A DNA stretch of 64,000 nucleotides from Candidatus Mnemosynella biddleae (GCA_002011165.2 MTMI02000011.1:62001-126000); one strand, 5' to 3'; shown: positions 33,822 to 44,182, numbered from the stretch's first letter. The notes: generated from the letters alone by a model not told the origin. Program-made: numbers and translations.

Positions 33822-36038
33822 ATGAAGAAATCAATTGCTATCATAATGGTTCTTCTCTCAGTTACATTCCTCCTCTGCTCGAATCCATCTCTGGCAACAA
33901 CTTTTCATGCAGACGAGATGAGGAGCGGTAACTTCTCAGAGTACGGTCCTGAAAACTCTGAGCTTGTGTATAAAGTTAAATTAACTCCAGTTCATGGCTC
34001 ACCTATTGTGAGTGATGGGGTGGTATACGTTTTATCTGATTTGGGATATGATCCAACTTGGAAACCCCTCTATAATGCTGGCGAAGGTCTACACGCCATT
34101 AACGCAACAACAGGAGACATTCTGTGGAACGTCTCTGGAATCTACGGAATGTCCACACCCTCTGTCAGCGGAGCTTATGTTTTCGTTCATGTTTATGATA
34201 ACGCAAGTGGAAGCGGTAAGCTCTATTCTTTCTACGCAGTAAATGGTAGTGAAGTCTGGAATAGAACAATAGAACCTCAAATTGCATATTGGTATGTCGC
34301 CTCATCTCCTCTGGTTTATAACAACTCCATTTACGTGCTGAGCTATGATGGGACACTTTACCGTTTCGATTTTGATGGAAACGAGCTCTGGAACTTAAGT
34401 ATCGGAAACACTCTTTCCTCAAGTTACATGAGCTCTCCTTCTGCATGGAATGGAACGATTTACTTCATTGCAAACGTCTCAAATACTTACAAGCTCGTTG
34501 CAGTTGATGAAAATGGAAATGAAATCTGGAATAGAAGCGTTGAGGGTGTGATCAAAGCTTCTCCTGCTTTGAGCAACGGAATCGTTTACATTCCAACAAC
34601 CTCAAAACTCTATGCCTTTAACGCCTCAACGGGTGAAGAACTCTGGAATATCACTTTCAGCGGAACATATTCAACTCCCAGTGTGTACGGGGAGAGACTT
34701 TATGTCGGCTCCACAAGCGGAATTCACTGGTTCAATTCTTCAACTGGGGAGGAGATTTGGAATTATAGTGTAGGGTTTGTTGGTTCCTCACCAGCCACGT
34801 CAAATGGAGTCGTTTATTTCGCGACGAATGTCCAAAATGGGACCATTTATGCCTTAAACGCAACGGATGGAAGCTTGCTCTGGAAATATGAGACGAACAA
34901 CTTCATCATGTCCTCTCCCTTCATCTACAACGGAAAGCTTTACATTGGCGCAGATGACGGAAATCTTTACATCGTCGGTCTTTGGAAAGGGACTGTAGAT
35001 TTGAAACCTCTCAAACTTACAATCGAACTGAAAGATGGTAGTTTCACGCAAATAGATGGAAACAGTGCGCTGGCGGCTCTGATAAAAGCATCAGAGAAGG
35101 GTAAATTCAGTGTAACAGTTGCTAACTCCACATGGGGGCTTTATGTCGAAAATATTGGCAACATCCAGCCGCAGGGATGGGACGGATGGATGTACTGTGT
35201 TAATGGTATAATGCCAGATAAGAGTTCTCCAGACTATAGGCTGAAAGATGGAGATGTGGTAGAGTTCTTCTATGGTTCTTGGGGCATCTCACCGGATGAT
35301 GCTAGATACAGGCTGATAATTCACGTGAATTTGAGTAATGTTATCTGGAATGGTACAGTGGAATTGAAAGAAGGAAACTTCACAGCTATTGTGAATAATA
35401 AAAGTTACGAAATTAGCAATCTGACAGCATTGGGAGCTTTGAATGTCGCAAGTTTAATTGGAAAATTTAATTACAGCTTAAATGATGAATGGTATGAGTC
35501 CTACGGGCTAATAGTGAATTCCATTTACGGAATAGAGAATAACGGAACCTCAGGGTGGATGTACTGGGTAAACTATCCAAAAGAGTCCATGCCAACAAAT
35601 GCTTCCAATGTTTATCCGGTGGAGGACGGAGATGTTGTGTACTGGTATTACTCCACGAGTTTGAATGATACACCAGAAACCTCACCTTATGTGATAAAGA
35701 TTGAAGTGAGGACGAAAATTGCAGATATAAATAATCTCTCAGCCGAAAATGGGCAGAGAGGAGGATATATCAACACAATTGTAAATCTCACTTCATACTA
35801 TTCTGGATGGCTCGTCATTGTCGTCAGCGGAACGAATGAGAATGGAGATAGTATTGCCGGAACCGGTGTTGTGATGGCTAGTAAAGGAGAGAGAATCGAG
35901 GTACCCATCATAATTGCAATACCGCAGCAGGTTCAAACAGGGAACTACAACCTTTATGCAGCAGTCTATAAGCTGAGCGAGTATTCAGAAAAGATCTCGG
36001 AATATACAACAACTCCGGTTAACTTAAGTGTGAGCTGA
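33822..36038 (+). CDS. Secreted PQQ-like beta-propeller protein with two DUF4430 domains
   Basis: The 738-residue protein has a signal peptide (residues 1-26), a PQQ-like beta-propeller (about 40-390) with repeated LYAFNASTGEELW-type blades, then two transcobalamin-like C-terminal (DUF4430) domains at about 410-485 and 530-612, each with a GWMYxVN motif. A final beta-rich domain (about 620-738) follows. There are many N-x-S/T sites, as in a glycosylated surface protein. It has no PGF-CTERM tail. Its stop is 10 bases before the start of the next surface protein, so they form a pair. Ligand unknown. A corrinoid is one possibility from the domain family. Confidence 0.82.
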   Translation: MKKSIAIIMVLLSVTFLLCSNPSLATTFHADEMRSGNFSEYGPENSELVYKVKLTPVHGSPIVSDGVVYVLSDLGYDPTWKPLYNAGEGLHAINATTGDILWNVSGIYGMSTPSVSGAYVFVHVYDNASGSGKLYSFYAVNGSEVWNRTIEPQIAYWYVASSPLVYNNSIYVLSYDGTLYRFDFDGNELWNLSIGNTLSSSYMSSPSAWNGTIYFIANVSNTYKLVAVDENGNEIWNRSVEGVIKASPALSNGIVYIPTTSKLYAFNASTGEELWNITFSGTYSTPSVYGERLYVGSTSGIHWFNSSTGEEIWNYSVGFVGSSPATSNGVVYFATNVQNGTIYALNATDGSLLWKYETNNFIMSSPFIYNGKLYIGADDGNLYIVGLWKGTVDLKPLKLTIELKDGSFTQIDGNSALAALIKASEKGKFSVTVANSTWGLYVENIGNIQPQGWDGWMYCVNGIMPDKSSPDYRLKDGDVVEFFYGSWGISPDDARYRLIIHVNLSNVIWNGTVELKEGNFTAIVNNKSYEISNLTALGALNVASLIGKFNYSLNDEWYESYGLIVNSIYGIENNGTSGWMYWVNYPKESMPTNASNVYPVEDGDVVYWYYSTSLNDTPETSPYVIKIEVRTKIADINNLSAENGQRGGYINTIVNLTSYYSGWLVIVVSGTNENGDSIAGTGVVMASKGERIEVPIIIAIPQQVQTGNYNLYAAVYKLSEYSEKISEYTTTPVNLSVS

Positions 36039-36048
36039 GGTGAAAAGT

Positions 36049-38268
36049 ATGATGAAGCTCAAACACGTTTTAGTTCTCTTTCTAACTCTCGTGATTCTCA
36101 GCTCATCAGTTTCAGCTCTTACAATCGAGGTGACAGGAGGATACAGGGGTGAGCCTGTTAGTGTAACTCTTGATCAGAAGGCATTCATAATTTTCAGAAT
36201 GAATAACGGAACTCCAGTTTATGCTTACGGGACTGAGGCGAAGTTTCTTCCATATGTCACGGGAGAGTTGAGAATCGAAGCCATTGCAAATGGAGTAAGA
36301 TCAGTTAAAATCATTCAGATAACTGAAAAGCCAGAGGAAAAGGCAGGAGGAGCAGAAGGAATTAAGCAAGGAGCTTATTATCTCCCATCAGAGTCCAGAA
36401 CAGCTCTTGGAGCACTTCTAAAAGCTTCAGAGCTGAGAGGATTCGGGGTGGAACTCAGTGGAAGTTACGTTAGAGGAATTGGAGGAATTTATGAGAAGTC
36501 AATGGGAGAAACATCAGGGTGGATGTACAGTGTGAACGGAGAAATCCCAATGCTTCCAGCTTCGGATTATGAGCTGAAACCCGAAGATACGCTCCTCTGG
36601 TACTTTGTGAGAAACTATGGAGATGGTCCTTCAACTTCTCCTTACAAAATCGAGATCAAAGTTTATTCTGATTGGAGTTTCGATATTCAGATAACCCCTC
36701 CAATGCCGTGGGGAATTGAAGGAGAAAAGGAAAAAGTTGAAGTAACACCTAAGATAACTCCAACACCAGAAATTAAAAAAGTTGCTCTGTTGAATGCAAC
36801 CGAAAATTCTCGAAAATTCCTCGTGCTTCAAAACACTTCGATAGAGGTGAACTTCACAGAGATACCATTGAAGTTGAATTTAAGCATCTCCCCTCCCGTT
36901 GAAGTGACGATAAAGAAAGAGAAAGTCTCAGGAATCATTTTCAACAATCTCTACGCAACTCCCTTAGAGTTTTTCAATCTAGAACTCAACAAAAGTGGAA
37001 AAATAGTTTTGAATTTTTCAATATCAAAAGAGAAGCTCTTTGAGCTGAATGCATCGCCTCATGATGTTTCGTTGCTTAAGTTCAATGAGAAATGGGTTAG
37101 GATTCCCGTAGAATTGAGTGGAGAGAACGAAACACATTACTTCTTCCAAGCAGAAATCAAAAATTTCAGTCTTTTCGTTATAGCTGTTGAGTGGAAGAAT
37201 TTTCCACTTGAGAGGACAGATGAAGCAATAGTCAAAGCTCTTGGGTGGCTCAGGAGCATTCAGAGAGAAGACGGAGGCTTTGCCAATCCGGGAGAGAAGA
37301 GCAGTAGTCTCTCAGGAACTTCATGGGCTATTATGGCAATCTCTTCCGCTGGAGAGGATCCAAGGCTCTGGAAGAAGAATGGAAACAGTCCTCTTGATTA
37401 TCTGAGAAGAAACGTTCATAAAGAGCTCGATCAAATGGGCACTATTGACTACGCAAGAACCATTCTCGCTCTTGTCTCGGCAAAAGAGAATCCAAGAAAT
37501 TTCGAGGGAATAGATTTTGTGGAACTTCTGAAAAGCAAGGTGAAAGAGGATGGACAAATAGGAGACTACGTTCACACGACTATTTGGGGAATTTTGGCTC
37601 TGGCCTCAGTGGAAGAGGACGTGAGTAAATCGGTAGAGTGGCTGAAAAATCATCAGAATGATGATGGGGGATTTTCTTGGATTCAAGGAGGAGAGAGCGA
37701 CTTTGATGACACTGCAGCTGCGATTCAGGCTCTTATAGCAGGAGGAGAGCCAAGAGATAGCGAAGTCATCCGGAAGGCTCTTGACTACCTAAGAGAAGGC
37801 CAGAGGGAAGACGGAGGAGTGAGTTACTTCAATGAGTTATCAAGCAACTCCGCAAGTGACGCATGGACAATTCAAGCTCTCGTTGCAGCTGGAGCGAATC
37901 CTATGGAATGGAAAAGAAATAATATAAGCGTCGTTGAACATCTGTTAGGCTTGCAAGAGGAGGATGGACACTTCAAATACAATAAGGATTACGATTCAAA
38001 TCCAGGTTACATGACTGTCTCTGCTATTATCTCTCTTCTCGGAAAACCGCATCCCATAAAACCTGAGTTCACCGTTTCAACTTCTTCAGAACAATCTCAA
38101 GAGGAGATTCAGAAGACTCCTGAGGTCTCGAAAACCCCTGAGATGACAGAAACGGTTCGCGAAGAGTTGATGGAGGAAGAGAAAAAAGCTCCAGGATTTG
38201 AGGTTACATTAGCAATCTTAACTATTTTGGTGATTACGCTGATTATGATGAGAAAGAAAGGAGGTTAA
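36049..38268 (+). CDS. PGF-CTERM surface protein with DUF4430 and alpha-barrel repeat domains
   Basis: The 739-residue protein has a signal peptide (1-23), a DUF4430 domain (about 105-190, with GWMYSVNG), a PGF-pre-PGF-like domain (about 290-380, ending in NFSLFVIA), and a repeat region (about 385-670) of helical QREDGGF-type motifs like those of prenyltransferase/cobalamin-binding alpha/alpha barrels. A Thr/Pro/Glu linker then leads to PGF, a hydrophobic segment and RKKGG. The tail is the archaeosortase A signal. DUF4430 plus alpha barrel are the two folds of transcobalamin, here in reversed order. GAGGTG precedes the ATG at 36049. Confidence 0.85.
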   Translation: MMKLKHVLVLFLTLVILSSSVSALTIEVTGGYRGEPVSVTLDQKAFIIFRMNNGTPVYAYGTEAKFLPYVTGELRIEAIANGVRSVKIIQITEKPEEKAGGAEGIKQGAYYLPSESRTALGALLKASELRGFGVELSGSYVRGIGGIYEKSMGETSGWMYSVNGEIPMLPASDYELKPEDTLLWYFVRNYGDGPSTSPYKIEIKVYSDWSFDIQITPPMPWGIEGEKEKVEVTPKITPTPEIKKVALLNATENSRKFLVLQNTSIEVNFTEIPLKLNLSISPPVEVTIKKEKVSGIIFNNLYATPLEFFNLELNKSGKIVLNFSISKEKLFELNASPHDVSLLKFNEKWVRIPVELSGENETHYFFQAEIKNFSLFVIAVEWKNFPLERTDEAIVKALGWLRSIQREDGGFANPGEKSSSLSGTSWAIMAISSAGEDPRLWKKNGNSPLDYLRRNVHKELDQMGTIDYARTILALVSAKENPRNFEGIDFVELLKSKVKEDGQIGDYVHTTIWGILALASVEEDVSKSVEWLKNHQNDDGGFSWIQGGESDFDDTAAAIQALIAGGEPRDSEVIRKALDYLREGQREDGGVSYFNELSSNSASDAWTIQALVAAGANPMEWKRNNISVVEHLLGLQEEDGHFKYNKDYDSNPGYMTVSAIISLLGKPHPIKPEFTVSTSSEQSQEEIQKTPEVSKTPEMTETVREELMEEEKKAPGFEVTLAILTILVITLIMMRKKGG

Positions 38269-38819
38269 CCCTCGTATAGAGCACAAAGATAAGCAACTCT
38301 CGCAACTCTTTCGAGAATCTCAGCCAGTATGAACGCCTCTTCCAAGTTCTCTCCTACTGTTACCACTCCATGATCTTCTAGGAGAACAGCTTTAGATCCA
38401 GATCTCTCAATTTCTTTTGCAACAGATTCCGCAAGTTCTTCTGAACCCGGAGGTCTGTAAGGAATAACCGGAATTTCATCACCAAGATAGACCTCTCCTT
38501 CAACGTCTCTCGGATAAAGGACATTCTCGAGGCAGGCCATCGTGGTTGCATAGATCGAATGAGTGTGAACAATGCCATTAAACCCGGTTCTTCGATAAAT
38601 TTCAAGATGCATCCGATATTCTATCGAGGGCTTACCCCAGAGAATTCTTCCATCTAACGATATTTCAGCAACATCTTTGTCGCTAAAACGAGAGACTGGA
38701 ACGGATGAAGGTGAAATATAAATTTTCTTGCCATCCCTCAAACTCAAATTTCCACCCAGTTCTCCTATGAGACCTCTCTCGTACATTTTTCTTCTGAATT
38801 TTACTATTTCCTCCTTCAT
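38265..38819 (-). CDS. fucA: Class II aldolase, L-fuculose-phosphate aldolase-like
   Basis: The 184-residue protein has GNLSLRDGKKIYISPSSVP, the zinc histidines in HTHSIYATTMAC, the catalytic Glu in IEYRMHLEIY, and LEDHGVVTVG. Archaeal homologues split L-fuculose phosphate and can supply lactaldehyde or lactate precursors for F420. It overlaps the convergent surface-protein gene by 4 bases. Confidence 0.87.
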   Translation of the reverse strand: MKEEIVKFRRKMYERGLIGELGGNLSLRDGKKIYISPSSVPVSRFSDKDVAEISLDGRILWGKPSIEYRMHLEIYRRTGFNGIVHTHSIYATTMACLENVLYPRDVEGEVYLGDEIPVIPYRPPGSEELAESVAKEIERSGSKAVLLEDHGVVTVGENLEEAFILAEILERVARVAYLCALYEG

Positions 38820-38853
38820 ATCATTACGTTTAAATAAGCTAAAGGAAGTATAA

Positions 38854-39592
<739 letters not shown>

Positions 39593-39720
39593 TTTCTTGA
39601 ATCCAAAAATCCTCTCAGCTCTGGCAATCTCGCTCATTTTGTTAAATTTGGAGGTTATATTCTGATCATGCATCCTCATTCGCAAAAGATTATCAAGAAG
39701 ATTTACCGTTAGGAAGTTTT

Positions 39721-39942
39721 GTGAGGATTGAGGGAAAAACAGAGAAAATTATAGTTGCAAATGACAATCTTATAATCAAAATCTCTGAATATTCCCGAAT
39801 TTTCGTTCTAGAAGACATTGCATCGAATATTTTGGTTGAAGAAGGTGATATAGTTTCTGTAGCAGGAGTTTTAAAGATTTTCAGAGGTGAAAAAGAAATC
39901 GAAGTAGTGAGTATTTCAGGCATCAGAGCTCTTTCCGAATAG
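39721..39942 (+). CDS. Small OB-fold-like protein, possibly truncated
   Basis: A 73-residue frame starts at GTG, with AGGAAG just upstream. It has an OB-fold-like strand pattern (FVRIEGKTEKIIVANDNLIIKI, then DIVSVAGVLKIF and KEIEVVSISGI). In the same frame, coding-like sequence continues about 75 bases upstream (DYQEDLPLGS) without a start codon, so the N-terminus may be broken. It follows a pseudogene and overlaps the convergent UPF0282 gene by 27 bases. Confidence 0.4.
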   Translation: MRIEGKTEKIIVANDNLIIKISEYSRIFVLEDIASNILVEEGDIVSVAGVLKIFRGEKEIEVVSISGIRALSE

Positions 39943-40761
39943 TTCTCTTCTCATGGCCTCTAGAGGAGTATTCTTCTTCCCTTTATATTCCGCAGCTGTA
40001 AAAATCTTTCTCCTCAAATCTCCTATGCGATCCTCCCATTTCAAATCCCTCAGGAGGTGATGATCAATCACAAATCTCTTAATCTCAGTCTCTTCAAAGA
40101 CTTTTGTGATGTTTTCGATAGAGTTCTTCAAATCTTCCTCGGAATATGCGTATCCAAGCATATATGTCATCGGTCCATCCATGAAAACGATATCAGGGTA
40201 ATTTTCGATGATGAACGATATCTGATCCTTTTTAGGAGCGCCTTGAATATCACTCGTGAATACGAAAGTCCTCTTCTCATCCGAAATTGCCACCTCTAAG
40301 ACGTATCCAAGTCTCGCGGAAGAGCCGTGCGGAGAAGGCGGAGAGAATCGAATTAAGGTATCTCCGAAAATGAAGTTTCTGTTATCTGCAAATTCTATCG
40401 ATGATGCAACTTCAGAGATAGTACTCAAAAATCTCTCAGCTCTGAGTCTCTGACTCCTGTTTATGTCTCTTTCCGGGTTTTTCACAAGTACGACTTTATC
40501 CTCGTAAATTTGTGGATTTTCTAGAGAATGGTGGTCATAGTGATAATGAGTAACAATGACAATATCAGAAATCTCAGAATATCTTTCTATTCTCCTTTTA
40601 TGCATTTCCAGTCTTTTAATTTCTTTTTCATGAGGAGGGAGACCATATCTCTTCGGAGCCAAAGAAACTGAAGGGTCTATGAGAATTCTGATATCAGATT
40701 TCACGAAAGTTGCCATGCTTCTCGTTCCCATTGAGTCAAAGGCAAGTGGTATGATCTTCAC
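39916..40761 (-). CDS. UPF0282-family metallo-beta-lactamase-fold protein
   Basis: The 281-residue protein has the metal motif THYHYDHH near residue 72, FTSDIQGAP near residue 170, and an HH pair near residue 237. It belongs to the COG2248/UPF0282 archaeal family of predicted metal-dependent hydrolases with unknown substrate. Length is typical. Confidence 0.85.
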   Translation of the reverse strand: MKIIPLAFDSMGTRSMATFVKSDIRILIDPSVSLAPKRYGLPPHEKEIKRLEMHKRRIERYSEISDIVIVTHYHYDHHSLENPQIYEDKVVLVKNPERDINRSQRLRAERFLSTISEVASSIEFADNRNFIFGDTLIRFSPPSPHGSSARLGYVLEVAISDEKRTFVFTSDIQGAPKKDQISFIIENYPDIVFMDGPMTYMLGYAYSEEDLKNSIENITKVFEETEIKRFVIDHHLLRDLKWEDRIGDLRRKIFTAAEYKGKKNTPLEAMRRELFGKSSDA

Positions 40762-40859
40762 AATTTTTAGTGGGATATTTCGAGTTTTTAAATTTCTTCG
40801 TCAAAATGACCTTAGGGAAAAGATTAAAAATGTGAAGGCGTTAAATTTTTGGTGTTGCT

Positions 40860-40933
40860 GGGCCCGTGGTCTAGCTGGTTATGACGTCGCCTTGACACGG
40901 CGGAGGTCTCCGGTTCGAATCCGGACGGGCCCA
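40860..40933 (+). tRNA. tRNA-Val (GAC)
   Basis: A 74-nt cloverleaf: acceptor GGGCCCG pairs with CGGGCCC, anticodon stem TCGCC/GGCGG with loop TTGACAC gives GAC, T-arm TCCGG-TTCGAAT-CCGGA, discriminator A. No encoded CCA. Confidence 0.95.
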
Positions 40934-41187
40934 TCATCACGATTCTTAGAACTCGCATCAAACAATGCTATAAGCTCAATAATCTTATTTTCAAGCAAAT
41001 CAGCGATAGATGTTTCTGTAGCATCGCTTATTTCTTTCAATCTCTCGTATAAATGCTTATCAATTCTAAGGCAGAAGTTGATTCTTCCGCTTGGCCTCCT
41101 TCCTATGTCATTTCTCATATGAGAAATTTCAAGTTCAAATGCGCTCTCTTTTCCAACACTCATTATACATCGGTTCGTCTCACTCAT
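40879..41187 (-). CDS. Ribbon-helix-helix-like protein ending inside tRNA-Val
   Basis: The 102-residue frame has a ribbon-helix-helix-like core, GRINFCLRIDKHLYERLKEI, then SIADLLENKIIELIALF. Its last 19 or so residues are the antisense reading of tRNA-Val, so the original C-terminus is lost or the gene is merely abutting. A start at the internal Met (41163) is also possible. RHH proteins are usually small DNA-binding repressors or antitoxins. No toxin partner is adjacent. Confidence 0.5.
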   Translation of the reverse strand: MSETNRCIMSVGKESAFELEISHMRNDIGRRPSGRINFCLRIDKHLYERLKEISDATETSIADLLENKIIELIALFDASSKNRDDGPVRIRTGDLRRVKATS

Positions 41188-41234
41188 CGTTAAGTTCTCA
41201 TCACAGAATTGTGTTTGTAATTAAAGAAAATTTT

Positions 41235-41525
41235 CTATCTTTTTTTCTTAGAAATAATTGTGCATGACCATCGGTAGAGACATTTCCAATTTATTAAGAG
41301 GTGGGCAACGGCTGAAACCATAAATACAATGCCAAAATAATCGTGTAAGGTCACCCACTCGCTCCTTGTGAGTATGAATGTAGAGTATCTCCCTGAGCCC
41401 TGAGGAAGAATTAACCACAGAACGATTCCGCTGATAGATACAATTATGAAAGTGATTAAGAGGATAATATCAAGGATCCATCTGAATTTAAACGAAACCA
41501 TATTGATCCAGCGTTTATGTTGCAT
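41235..41525 (-). CDS. DUF4405-like small membrane protein
   Basis: The 96-residue protein has two or three hydrophobic segments: ILDIILLITFIIVSISGIVLW, then HDYFGIVFMVSAVAHLLINW. The HD-x-x-G and H-x-x-x-N-W pattern matches DUF4405, a cytochrome b-like small membrane family with possible heme-ligand His. No redox partner is next to it. Confidence 0.6.
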   Translation of the reverse strand: MQHKRWINMVSFKFRWILDIILLITFIIVSISGIVLWLILPQGSGRYSTFILTRSEWVTLHDYFGIVFMVSAVAHLLINWKCLYRWSCTIISKKKR

Positions 41526-41579
41526 ATTTTACATATTTAAAACTACTGAAGGAAGGGATACATTTTGATGATCGTTCCT

Positions 41580-41900
41580 TCCATTCTTTTTGCCCGGTTA
41601 AAGTAACTTATCCAGCCACCCTCATCATACCTCCCTATTCAAACTCCTTCATCGCCTTCTTCACCCTCTCCTCGGGAGAAGATACATCATCACCTCCCAG
41701 AGTGCCTCTATCAAATCCTCTCCCATTTCGAGTTTAATCTGCTCGAAATCCATGCTGAAAATTCCATTTCTCATCGATATGCTGTTTCTGAGTGCTATCT
41801 TCCTCGCATCAACTGAAACTGCGTGATCTTCTCTATTTCCGCTCTTAACACTGAGTCGAAGTCTCTCATCTGTTGATCTCTTCTTTCTTGTAAGATTTAA
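41580..41900 (-). other. Decayed coding remnant
   Basis: The 520-base gap before the first GvpD-like gene has no intact gene. On the minus strand, short stretches such as RNGIFSMDFEQIKLEMGEDL in shifting frames read like a broken small protein. AT-rich promoter-like sequence (including AAAATATATAGGGGG) is just before 42046. Confidence 0.25.
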
Positions 41901-42045
41901 ACCCTAATCTGGGGGATATCCGAAAATGAAAGTTAGAGCACGGAACTCTTTTTTGATAGAAGAGAAGTGGTACAATAAGTATACTTTGTATTAAGTATTA
42001 AAATTTATAACCTCCTAAGACCCCCAAAATATATAGGGGGAGTTT

Positions 42046-43443
42046 ATGTATCCGCATTGCAATTGGATATGTGAAATCCGAAAGTTTATCAGAGAACCAG
42101 GAGCATCTCTCCTTATCAGAGGAGAACCTGGAACCGGGAAGACGATTCTCGCCTTCTCATTAATAAAGCATCTATTGGATGAAGGAAAAATTTTCTATAT
42201 TTCAACAAGAGTCTCTCCAGAAAAGCTTTTCAGGATGTATCCATGGCTAAAAGAGATTCTGGATGAAAGTGCAGTACTGGATGCCTCTAAGGAGATAGCT
42301 ATTGTTGATGCAAGAAATCCGCTCAGAGAGGAATCGCATGAAGTTATCTACTCGATGGTGTTTGCGATGAAATATGAGGATAAACCTTCTTTCATTAGAG
42401 CTCTGATTTCCTTAACAAGAAATGTAGAAAATCCAATTTTGATCATTGACTCAATCGAAGCTGTTGAAAAAGTTGTGAAAGCTTCGATTCTTGAGGAACT
42501 TATGAGCATCTCAGATGACCTCAATTTAAAGTTAATTTTTGTGAGCGAGAAGAGAGAAATCACAGAGAATGATTATCTTGTTGATGGGGTTATTGAGCTG
42601 AAAAGAGAAATCAAAAATGAAAGAGTGATTAGAAGAATGATCATCCATAAGCTCAGAGGAGTTGATATAGAACAGCCATGCTATCTCTTCACTCTGAAGA
42701 ACGGAAGATTCAGATTATTTGAACCATTTTCATATGAGATGCCTGAAGAGCCCAGACTCTTCGAACCTCTTGAAGATCCGGATGAGGATACATTCTCTTC
42801 CGGATCGAGGTCTCTGGATGAAATATTTGGAGGATTTAGGAAAGGGTCTTCGATTCTTCTTGAGGTTGATAAAGGAGTCACGAGAGAGATGAGTTATCCG
42901 TTTGTAACAACATTTGCACTGAATTTTCTGAGGAAGGGCAGAAAGGTTTACGGTATTCGTACTCTTGGAACAGAGAAAGATAGACTTGAGAGAGAACTCT
43001 CTCTTTTCGTCAAACCAGAAGAATTTCAGAGATTTATTTGGATTGAAAAAGATTGGGGAAAAGAGAGGCTCAGTGAAGAAAAAGCTAAAGAAGAGGCAGA
43101 AAAGATTTACGAAATTATAGTCAAGCTAATGGGTAAAACGCCTGAAGGTTTGACTGTTGTAGGAATTGATGCATTACATTCCAGATACGGAAATGCTATG
43201 GTTACTGTAGTGGAAGAAGGAATACAATATATAAAAGAGACAAAAGGACTTGCTATTTTTATTGCAAAATCTGGAGCTCCATATTTGGAAGATCTTTCAA
43301 ATTTAACTGACGTTCACATTAAGATAAAAAACATCTGCGGAGTTCCCGTGATTAAAGGACTGATACCGAAAACGCAGTATTATATGATGATGATTGATAT
43401 CTCTCAAGGATTTCCAAAGGTGGAGTTTGTGAAAATAGAGTAA
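42046..43443 (+). CDS. GvpD/RecA-superfamily P-loop ATPase, paralogue 1
   Basis: The 465-residue protein has a Walker A GEPGTGKT near residue 30, a Walker B-like ILIIDS near residue 131, and a second RecA-like half with SGSRSLDEIFGGFRKGSSILLEV near residue 250. The layout resembles the GvpD/KaiC-like ATPases widespread in archaea, with unknown cellular role here. A GGGGG site lies before the ATG. The stretch 42682-42868, near the middle of the gene, is identical to the paralogue at 46158, while both flanks are diverged. Confidence 0.75.
   Translation: MYPHCNWICEIRKFIREPGASLLIRGEPGTGKTILAFSLIKHLLDEGKIFYISTRVSPEKLFRMYPWLKEILDESAVLDASKEIAIVDARNPLREESHEVIYSMVFAMKYEDKPSFIRALISLTRNVENPILIIDSIEAVEKVVKASILEELMSISDDLNLKLIFVSEKREITENDYLVDGVIELKREIKNERVIRRMIIHKLRGVDIEQPCYLFTLKNGRFRLFEPFSYEMPEEPRLFEPLEDPDEDTFSSGSRSLDEIFGGFRKGSSILLEVDKGVTREMSYPFVTTFALNFLRKGRKVYGIRTLGTEKDRLERELSLFVKPEEFQRFIWIEKDWGKERLSEEKAKEEAEKIYEIIVKLMGKTPEGLTVVGIDALHSRYGNAMVTVVEEGIQYIKETKGLAIFIAKSGAPYLEDLSNLTDVHIKIKNICGVPVIKGLIPKTQYYMMMIDISQGFPKVEFVKIE
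42682..42868 (+). repeat. 187-bp perfect inverted repeat, left copy
   Basis: Base-for-base identical to the reverse complement of 46736-46922, including synonymous positions, within two otherwise diverged paralogues. It encodes the segment from YLFTLKNGRF through SSILLEV. Confidence 0.95.
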
Positions 43444-43761
43444 AAAAGTGATCATCCAAACTTAAGAAATTTTCTTAATAATTAATTCTCTCATTTTTTA
43501 TGTATAAGTGGCTCATCTCCCGAAAGTGAAATTATTTCAGAAAACTTTCAGACTCTCGCTTAAACGATGTTAAAAGTATCCTCCTCGAAGAGGTGAATAC
43601 TCGAAAATTCCAGAAGCCCCTCTTCGAAAAACTGGCTGAGATTTGGAATGTATTGGCGTGAAACTTCGAGGACGTCTTTGTTTATGGTGGGTTTATCCTT
43701 GTTTTGTTGAGGTTAGGTCTTGGCACGATTGAGTTTATACGCATAAATTGGTCTTTCTTAG

Positions 43762-43981
43762 TTAAACTTCTATTTCTTTGAACTCGACTTCAAAATCTCC
43801 ACTCTTGCATCTTGGGCATCTTTCGCCTCGACCACGAATAGCCCAGTAAATGATCCCACCAATAAATGTCAGGAACGTTAGCCAAACTGAATGCCTACAG
43901 ATGCATGGTAGCCAACAACAAATATTTCTCCACACTTCTTACATGTTTTTATCGGAATGTTCAAATTCATATCCATTCATT
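43762..43981 (-). pseudogene. Small zinc-ribbon membrane protein, frameshifted
   Basis: The 739-base gap 43444-44182 has no intact gene. On the minus strand, a piece with IKTCKKCGEIFVVGYHASVG and, in another frame, a piece with VWLTFLTFIGGIIYWAI and CPRCKSGDFEVEF together read as one small zinc-ribbon protein with a membrane segment, broken by a frameshift. The rest of the gap shows no clear feature. Confidence 0.35.
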
Positions 43982-44182
43982 TGAACTTCTTAATTCTTTA
44001 AATTATCTCTCCATGAAGTAGAGAGAACTATCCGCTCAATAATCAAATATCTCGTAAGCAATATTCCTCGAACAAATCGACATTGCAAAAATTAAACTGT
44101 ATCACTCTTCAAAGTGTGTTTTTATAGTTTCTATCAGGAAATCCCACAATCTTTTTCTCTTTGGGGTATCAAATGAAAACAC

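Noticed and set aside
41202-41213. CACA-GAAT-TGTG as operator of the RHH gene at 40879
   Set aside because: Only 4-base arms and a single copy, too weak to support.
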